From Candidatus Zambryskibacteria bacterium RIFCSPLOWO2_01_FULL_39_39 (GTDB lineage Bacteria; Patescibacteriota; Minisyncoccia; Phycocordibacterales; WO2-35-19): 34,902 bases of DNA. Made by a program: the position numbers and the translations under genes. The first letter of the stretch is position 1; every line of letters starts with the position of its first letter. The stretch covers positions 23,022-57,923 of the forward strand of contig MHWB01000003.1 of assembly GCA_001823925.1 (NCBI GenBank). Direction: 5' to 3'. Below the pieces are notes generated by a model. That model saw nothing but the letters and a program-made list of their open reading frames with translations, searched no databases and was not told where the DNA came from. Shown piece by piece: positions 30,040-34,902 of the stretch.

Positions 30040-31224
30040 ATGAAAGACATACAAATAAAGAAACTTATAGAGGCAGAAAAGAAGAGACAGAAAGGGGTGA
30101 TAAACCTCATTGCATCGGAGAATTATATGTCTAATGATGTATTCGAGGCCCGAGGATCAGTTTTTGATAATAAATATTCGGAAGGTTATCAATCCGCGAG
30201 GTATTATCAAGGCCAAGAGAACACAGATAAACTTGAAATTATTTGTATGGAAAGATTGCTCAAGGTTTTTGGTTTAAAAAAAGATAAGTGGCATGCAAAT
30301 GTGCAACCACTTTCTGGGGCACCTGCAAATTTAGCAGTTTATTTGGCCCTCGTTCCGCAAGGAGAAAAGATCATGGGTCTGCCTCTTTCTTATGGTGGGC
30401 ATTTAACTCATGGGCAAAAAGTTTCAATTACTGGAAAGGTGTGGCAACAGGTGCCAATCAGTATTGATTTAAAAACAGAACTTATTGATTACAAAAAAAT
30501 GAAAATTGATGCAGTGCGAGAGAAACCAACTCTTATTGTCGTGGGGTTTACTGCATATCCGCGAATTGTTGATTTCAAAAAGTGTAGAGAGATTGCAGAT
30601 AGCTGTGGCGCTATTTTAATGGTTGACATGTCTCATTTTGCTGGTCTTGTTGCTGGCAAAGTATATCCTAGTCCATTCCAATATGCCGATGTGGTTACCT
30701 CGACTACCCACAAGACTCTTCGGGGTCCGCGTGGCGCTGTCATCTTTGCTAAAAAAGATTCTAGAGAAATTAATAAAAAAATAGACAAAGCCGTTTTTCC
30801 CGGGCTTCAAGGTGGGCCTCATATGGCTCAAATCGCCGCTATTGCGGTGGCTTTAAAAGAAGCCGGCTCTGTGTCTTTCAAAAAATATGCAAAACAAGTT
30901 GTGAAAAATGCAAAAGTTTTTGCTGAAGAATTAAAAAAATTAGGCTGGAGAATTATTTCGGGCGGTACTGATACCCACCTTATTTTGATGGATACTTGGA
31001 TGGACGGTAAAGGAGTGAGTGGCAAAGAAGCCGCCGTCAGGCTTGAAAAAAATAACATCATCTGCAATTTCAACACCATCCCCACTGAAACCCGTAGTCC
31101 GTTTGATCCATCAGGTATTCGCCTTGGTACTCCGGCTGAAACTACTCGTGGTAAAAAAGAAAAAGATTTTGTGCTGATTGCCAGAAAGATTGATAAAATT
31201 TTAAGAGCAAAAATGGTAAAATAG
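30040..31224 (+). CDS. glyA: Serine hydroxymethyltransferase
   Basis: 394 residues, a PLP enzyme turning serine and tetrahydrofolate into glycine and 5,10-methylene-tetrahydrofolate. Key parts: LIASENYMS near the start, SEGYQSARYYQGQENTD, the substrate loop LPLSYGGHLTHG, VDMSHFAGLVAG (PLP Asp) and STTHKTLRGPRGAVI (PLP Lys). The long upstream open frame (from 29362) is antisense to thyA and is rejected. Divergent from thyA with a 72-base gap containing TTATATT; no SD. It provides the one-carbon unit for ThyA. Confidence 0.97.
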   Translation: MKDIQIKKLIEAEKKRQKGVINLIASENYMSNDVFEARGSVFDNKYSEGYQSARYYQGQENTDKLEIICMERLLKVFGLKKDKWHANVQPLSGAPANLAVYLALVPQGEKIMGLPLSYGGHLTHGQKVSITGKVWQQVPISIDLKTELIDYKKMKIDAVREKPTLIVVGFTAYPRIVDFKKCREIADSCGAILMVDMSHFAGLVAGKVYPSPFQYADVVTSTTHKTLRGPRGAVIFAKKDSREINKKIDKAVFPGLQGGPHMAQIAAIAVALKEAGSVSFKKYAKQVVKNAKVFAEELKKLGWRIISGGTDTHLILMDTWMDGKGVSGKEAAVRLEKNNIICNFNTIPTETRSPFDPSGIRLGTPAETTRGKKEKDFVLIARKIDKILRAKMVK

Positions 31225-31294
31225 AAAATTATCATACACACATGACTGACGGTCGTCACTAATCTGTGTAGGTGTGGAAGAGTGGTGTTTTTGA

Positions 31295-31300
31295 TATAAT
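31295..31300 (+). promoter_or_regulatory. -10 element next to the exonuclease start
   Basis: Perfect TATAAT only 7 bases before the ATG at 31308, which suggests a leaderless or nearly leaderless mRNA. Confidence 0.5.
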
Positions 31301-31307
31301 TCATATT

Positions 31308-31841
31308 ATGAAAGCAAATGAAAGGAAAATTGCTATGACGGATTTGGAGACAAGCGGCGATGTTTTTGGGGTACATGAAATACTGGAAATCGGTCTGGTG
31401 GTTTTTGACCAAAATACTTTAGAAATAATTGATACCTTAAATATTAAAACTAAACCTCTAAATATAGAAAATGCAGTACCAGAAGCCATGGTCGCAAATG
31501 GTTATAAAGAGGAAGATTGGCAAGATGCCGTTTCGCTCAAAGAGGCGATACAACAATATGCCGATAAAACTAGAGATGCTATTTTTTGCGCTTACAACGC
31601 TACTTTTGATTGGGGTTTTATGAACGATGCTTTTAGAAAGACGGGAGTGAAAGACATGATGGATTATCATCGACTGGATTTACTTTCTATCGCTTGGACT
31701 AAAAGTTTAAAAGATAAAGAAAAATGGAGTTTAAAAACCGCTTGTGAAATATTTAATATTCCACCTGAGCCAGAAGTCCATAGGGCTATAAATGGTGCCA
31801 TGACCGCTTACCAGCTTTTTAAAAAATTGAATAACAAATAA
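31308..31841 (+). CDS. DnaQ-like 3'-5' exonuclease with an altered active site
   Basis: 177 residues of the DEDDh exonuclease superfamily: Exo I MTDLETSG, ExoII AYNATFDWGFM and ExoIII region HRAINGAMTAYQLF. In canonical members the last motif is HxAxxDA; here Gly stands where the metal-binding Asp should be. The other acids (Asp, Glu of Exo I, Asp of Exo II) are present. Either an inactive or substrate-binding homologue, or a nearby Asp compensates. Likely RNA or DNA end trimming or proofreading. No accessory domain. Confidence 0.85.
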   Translation: MKANERKIAMTDLETSGDVFGVHEILEIGLVVFDQNTLEIIDTLNIKTKPLNIENAVPEAMVANGYKEEDWQDAVSLKEAIQQYADKTRDAIFCAYNATFDWGFMNDAFRKTGVKDMMDYHRLDLLSIAWTKSLKDKEKWSLKTACEIFNIPPEPEVHRAINGAMTAYQLFKKLNNK

Positions 31842-31843
31842 AC

Positions 31844-31871
31844 TTGACATGATTTAACTGTTGTATATACT
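31844..31871 (+). promoter_or_regulatory. Promoter of the toxin-antitoxin/argS unit
   Basis: TTGACA (31844-31849), 16 bases, TATACT (31866-31871), 8 bases before the antitoxin ATG. Nearly leaderless. Confidence 0.7.
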
Positions 31872-31879
31872 TTGGTTAT

Positions 31880-32152
31880 ATGAAAACCGTATTAAATGTT
31901 AAAATAGATCCAAAACTCAAAAAGGAATCTCAAAAAACTGCCAAAGAGGCTGGCATCCCTTTAAGTTTAGTGGTTAATAGTGCGCTCCGTAGATTTGTCG
32001 CAAACAGATCAGTGCTTATATCTGTACCACTCAAGCCTAGTAAATGGTTGCAAAAAGTATTAAAGGAAACCGAAAAAGATTTGAAAGAAGGTAAAAATAT
32101 TGAAGGACCTTTTTGTTCTGTTGAGGAATTTATGAAAGGTTTGAAATCATAA
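31880..32152 (+). CDS. RelB/DinJ-type antitoxin
   Basis: 90 residues: an N-terminal ribbon-helix-helix (TVLNVKIDPKLKKESQKTAKEAGIPLSLVVNSALRRFV) for DNA binding and dimerisation, then a charged C-terminus (KETEKDLKEGKNIE...SVEEFMKGL) that would wrap the toxin. It neutralises the toxin encoded 5 bases downstream and probably represses its own promoter. Confidence 0.88.
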   Translation: MKTVLNVKIDPKLKKESQKTAKEAGIPLSLVVNSALRRFVANRSVLISVPLKPSKWLQKVLKETEKDLKEGKNIEGPFCSVEEFMKGLKS

Positions 32153-32157
32153 AAAAT

Positions 32158-32421
32158 ATGGCCTTTATTTCTAGGCACAAAAAATTTACCAGACAGTTTA
32201 ATCATCTTCCAAAGAAAATTAAGGAAAAGTTTGAGGAAAAATTGAGAATTTTTATTATAAATAATTATACGTTAGAATTAAATAATCATTCCCTCTATGG
32301 CGAATGGTTTAATCATAGAAGCATAGATATAACAGGGGATGTAAGAGCAGTTTTTAAAGAAGAGGGAGATTTTATAATTTTTAAAGCAATCGGCACACAC
32401 CATCAACTTTATGGAAAATAA
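32158..32421 (+). CDS. YafQ/RelE-type mRNA-cleaving toxin
   Basis: 87 residues of the RelE/ParE superfamily, YafQ branch: FTRQFNHLPKKIKEKFEEKL, HSLYGEWFNHRSIDITGDVRAVFKE, and the C-terminal IGTHHQLYG with the catalytic-type His. Such toxins cut mRNA in the ribosomal A site. Its last four codons overlap the argS start (32411-32421), so toxin and argS are translationally coupled. Confidence 0.9.
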   Translation: MAFISRHKKFTRQFNHLPKKIKEKFEEKLRIFIINNYTLELNNHSLYGEWFNHRSIDITGDVRAVFKEEGDFIIFKAIGTHHQLYGK

Positions 32422-34108
32422 AATGAATATTCAAGAAAAAATAAAAGATTGGATTGAAGAAACTTTAAAAATAGAGGAAAGTTTTGTGTTGGCTCACCCC
32501 AAAGATATTAAAAATGGCGACTACTCTTTTTTTGCTTCTCCAAAACTTGCGAATGAATTCGGCCGAGCCTTAAGTGAAAACAAAATTCCTGAAATCGAAA
32601 AAGTAGAGGTAGTTGGCAGTTTTATAAACTTTTATTTATCCAAAAAATTTTTTACCGAATCCATCAAAGAAATTTTAGAGAAAGGAGAGGAATGTGGACA
32701 AACAGATTTACTTGAGGGCCAGAAGATAATAATTGAACACACCCAACCAAATCCTTTTAAAGAATTCCACATTGGTCACCTGATGAACAATGCTATTGGC
32801 GAATCGGTGGCGAGGATTATTAAAGCAAACGGAGCAGATGTCAAAACCGCTAGTTATCATGGTGACAAGGGTTTACACGTCGCTAAAGCGGTTTGGGCAA
32901 TGAATAAGGGTATTGAGTATGAAAAGGCGTATGCGTACGGAAATAAAGCCTATGAAGAAGACGAAAATACCAAACAAGAAATAATTGCTCTAAATAAAAC
33001 TATATATGATGGCAAGATCACTGAAATATGGAAAATTTGTAACGATGGCTTTAATAAGTTTAAAAATTATTTTTTGACTATATGTAGGAGATTGGATACT
33101 ACTTTTGATTATCAATTCTGGGAAACTGCTTCTGGAGAAGTCGGAAAGAAAATAGTCTTGGAAAATGTGGGCAAAATTTTTGAAAATGGAGAAGGGGGAG
33201 CGGTGATTTTTAAAGGGGAAAATTTTGAGCCTAAAACCCATACTCGGGTTTTTATAAATTCTGAAGGTCTACCAACCTACGAAGCCAAAGAGGTTGGGTT
33301 AGCAAAAATTAAAAAAGAACTTTTTGCTTATAATCAATCAATTACTGTAACCGGGAATGAGCAAGACAGTTTTTTTGATGTGACAGAAATAGCTATTGGT
33401 GAAGTTTTGCCAGAACTCAAAGGTAAACTCAAACATCTTTCTCATGGCATGCTCCGATTACCGACAGGCAAAATGTCTTCAAGAACGGGGGATGTTATCA
33501 CCACTGAATCTCTCATTGATCAAGTCAAAGAAAAAGTTAGAGAGAAAATTGCAGAGCGAAATTTGAGTGAAGAAGAAAAAGAGGAAATTTTAGAAGTGGT
33601 GGCGATCGGGGCTATAAAGTATTCAATACTAAGACAAGCAATCGGGGGTGATATTATTTTTGATTTTGATAAATCAATTTCTTTTGAGGGAGACTCCGGA
33701 CCATATTTGCAATATGCGTGTGTGCGCGCCAATTCAATCTTGGAAAAAGCAGACATGTCAAGGTTGAACCTTGACATGTCAGAGGCGGTCTTTGACACTT
33801 GGGAGACGACGGAGTTGGAAAAGTATTTGTATAGATTTACGGAGGTTGTGGAAAGAGCTGGTACCCATTCGACAGGTTCGATAAACTCACTGCAGGCAGG
33901 CTCAGGGCAGGTAGAGTATGCGCCACATCATATTGTCACTTATCTCACCGAGCTGGCTTCCATCTTCAATAGCTTTTATGCAAAAGAAAAAATAATAGAC
34001 CCGTCTGATGGAGCTTCTCCTTACAAGATCGCTCTTACCCAAGCAGTCGCTTACACTCTTAAATCAGGTCTCCGTCTCCTCGGTATCAAAGTGCCAGACA
34101 AGATGTAG
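32411..34108 (+). CDS. argS: Arginyl-tRNA synthetase
   Basis: 565 residues, class I, charging tRNA-Arg. The N-terminal Add1 domain contains NGDYSFFASPKLA and VVGSFINFYLS; the catalytic core has HTQPNPFKEFHIGHLMN (HIGH) and GKMSSRTGDVITTESLID (KMSKS-like, with KMSSRTG); the C-terminal helical domain has YLQYACVRANSIL, ELASIFNSFYA and GLRLLGIKVPDKM. Two segments in the C-terminal domain look inserted: DMSRLNLDMS (33752-33780 palindrome) and GTHSTGSINSLQAGSGQVE (repeat at 33866-33911). Start could be ATG 32411 or 32423. It shares a transcript with the toxin-antitoxin pair. Confidence 0.95.
   Translation: MENKMNIQEKIKDWIEETLKIEESFVLAHPKDIKNGDYSFFASPKLANEFGRALSENKIPEIEKVEVVGSFINFYLSKKFFTESIKEILEKGEECGQTDLLEGQKIIIEHTQPNPFKEFHIGHLMNNAIGESVARIIKANGADVKTASYHGDKGLHVAKAVWAMNKGIEYEKAYAYGNKAYEEDENTKQEIIALNKTIYDGKITEIWKICNDGFNKFKNYFLTICRRLDTTFDYQFWETASGEVGKKIVLENVGKIFENGEGGAVIFKGENFEPKTHTRVFINSEGLPTYEAKEVGLAKIKKELFAYNQSITVTGNEQDSFFDVTEIAIGEVLPELKGKLKHLSHGMLRLPTGKMSSRTGDVITTESLIDQVKEKVREKIAERNLSEEEKEEILEVVAIGAIKYSILRQAIGGDIIFDFDKSISFEGDSGPYLQYACVRANSILEKADMSRLNLDMSEAVFDTWETTELEKYLYRFTEVVERAGTHSTGSINSLQAGSGQVEYAPHHIVTYLTELASIFNSFYAKEKIIDPSDGASPYKIALTQAVAYTLKSGLRLLGIKVPDKM
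33752..33780. repeat. In-frame 29-base palindrome inside argS
   Basis: GACATGTCAAGGTT (33752-33765), G, AACCTTGACATGTC (33767-33780): a perfect palindrome around one base. Encodes DMSRLNLDMS in the anticodon-binding domain without breaking the frame. Shares TGTCAAGG/CCTTGACA with the folD element. Confidence 0.9.
33866..33911. repeat. Possible second in-frame repeat inside argS
   Basis: CATTCGACAGG, TTCGATAAACTCACTGCAGG, CAGGCTCAGGGCAGG: resembles the widespread TTCGACAGGCTCAGG-type environmental-genome repeat. It encodes a Gly/Ser/Thr-rich stretch absent from ordinary ArgRS. Confidence 0.5.
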
Positions 34109-34119
34109 ATCTTTAATAT

Positions 34120-34159
34120 TTTTATATAAAAAATTCCGGCAAGAAGTTGTTTTGCCGGA
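34120..34159 (-). terminator. Terminator of the HAD gene (minus strand)
   Basis: TCCGGCAA (34135-34142) pairs with TTGCCGGA (34152-34159). On the minus strand a T-run (ATTTTTTATATAAA) follows; on the plus strand there is none directly after it. Confidence 0.8.
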
Positions 34160-34160
34160 G

Positions 34161-34853
34161 TTATAAATAAAGTCTACCGAGCTCACCATCGTGGTGTTTT
34201 TCAATCCAAAATGGGAGGTCATCAATAGACTTGAGCATATTTTCCAGTTTCATCGGGTATTGCTCAACGTGTTCAATCATGTAAGGGCCGGTCTGAACAA
34301 CTAGCGTCTCAATCTCAGCTGCTCTTCCGGCAACCGTATCACTTGGGGTATCACCGACAAAAACACAGTTCTCTTTTCCAATTCCTTGTTCTTGCAAATG
34401 TTCCAGAGCGAATCTAAATACTCGCGGATCCGGTTTGTGGTATGGACTGTCTCCTTTTGCTGTAATTACTGTAAACTCGCGCAACACATCAATCTGATCC
34501 AGCACTTCCATCAAATTTTCTCTGTTGCGTGAAGTAATCAGGGCAGTTTTGAAACCGTTTTTTCTTAGCCACACCAACACTTCTCTTGCGCCCGGTATTA
34601 GTGGTGGTGGCGAAACTTTGTCAAATTTCTCCCATGCGATGTATATACGCTCCGCAAGCGCCATATTTATATCCAAACCATGGGCAAGTAATTCAACACC
34701 GGGGACACCCCATTTGTTGAATAGTTTGGTGCGGGTATCCCTACCGAAGGGGATATCGTTAATTGCACAGATGAGCTGAATCTTGCGCAAGCCCTCTCTA
34801 AATGAATCTAGGAGAACTCCGTCAAGATCTGTAATAACAGCTTTGAGTATCAC
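34161..34853 (-). CDS. HAD-family phosphatase, phosphoglycolate-phosphatase-like
   Basis: 230 residues. HAD motifs in order: DLDGVLLDS (nucleophile and acid Asp), ITSRNR (motif II Ser/Thr), KPDPRVF (motif III Lys) and VFVGDTPSDTVAGRAA (motif IV Asp pair). The helical cap between motifs I and II is of the phosphoglycolate/pyrophosphatase type. Substrate unknown, a small phosphate ester. Start is GTG with strong SD (AAAGGAG, 9 bases away). It converges with argS, from which it is separated by a terminator. Beyond it to the window end only its SD region is visible. Confidence 0.92.
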   Translation of the reverse strand: MILKAVITDLDGVLLDSFREGLRKIQLICAINDIPFGRDTRTKLFNKWGVPGVELLAHGLDINMALAERIYIAWEKFDKVSPPPLIPGAREVLVWLRKNGFKTALITSRNRENLMEVLDQIDVLREFTVITAKGDSPYHKPDPRVFRFALEHLQEQGIGKENCVFVGDTPSDTVAGRAAEIETLVVQTGPYMIEHVEQYPMKLENMLKSIDDLPFWIEKHHDGELGRLYL

Positions 34854-34902
34854 AGATTGTTTCTCCTTTCTTTTTAGTTCGCAGTCTGGCGCAATACTAT
34901 AC

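Overview
The window looks like a chromosomal segment of a Patescibacteria (Candidate Phyla Radiation) bacterium, probably a Parcubacteria relative. The reasons are low G+C, small tightly packed genes, housekeeping genes that mostly lack a Shine-Dalgarno (SD) sequence and begin just after A/T-rich leaders, tRNA genes without an encoded CCA, and a rearranged S10 ribosomal protein cluster. The assignment is inference; no database search was possible. No gene-free gap exceeds about 200 bases.

Layout. 1-6.1 kb: a secreted protein of unknown function (minus strand), then tuf, rpsJ, a terminator, an unknown gene, a second terminator, and rplC-rplD-rplW-rplB-rplS. 6.1-9.2 kb: tRNA-Leu(GAG), a cobalamin adenosyltransferase, a duplicated zinc-finger/HNH nuclease (one copy split) running into tRNA-His(GTG), then a zinc-ribbon protein and an RsuA/RluB-type pseudouridine synthase on the minus strand. 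9.25-19.45 kb: a copper and thiol-redox island: a DoxX-like membrane protein, CsoR with its palindromic operator, the Cu(I) ATPase CopA, a SHOCT protein, small Cys-bearing membrane proteins, DUF1573, CcdA-like, a frameshifted Cys-rich anchored protein, a methyltransferase, an unknown gene, DsbA-like, an HMA-DsbD-type fusion and a cupredoxin. 19.5-23 kb: two small conserved unknowns, a GAF/PAS sensor kinase with a receiver-only response regulator, and a TVP38/DedA-type protein. 23-26.3 kb: folD, a SIMPL-domain protein and the secE-nusG-rplK operon. 26.4-31.2 kb: a nucleotidyltransferase-like protein, a dCMP-deaminase-like protein, a HIT protein, DHFR, thymidylate synthase and glyA. 31.3-34.9 kb: a DnaQ-like exonuclease, a RelB/YafQ-type toxin-antitoxin pair directly upstream of argS, and a HAD phosphatase.

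How the genes work together. CsoR would sense Cu(I) and derepress copA. CopA, the HMA-DsbD protein and the cupredoxin would export or shuttle copper at the envelope, while CcdA, DsbD and DsbA-like proteins handle thiol redox there. The dCMP deaminase, ThyA, DHFR, GlyA and FolD form an almost complete dUMP-to-dTMP and folate one-carbon cycle. The cobalamin adenosyltransferase suggests use of salvaged B12.

The most striking sequence-level signal is a set of palindromic elements. Several lie inside essential reading frames (copA, folD twice, argS twice) without breaking them, and one type recurs between genes, including two identical 46-base copies whose first bases are the stop codons of secE and rplK. 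They recall in-frame palindromic elements known from Rickettsia. A second signal is a sharp split in translation-start style: ribosomal, copper and tRNA-synthetase genes have no SD, whereas the thymidylate-cluster genes and a few unknowns have strong AAGGAG sites and often GTG or TTG starts.
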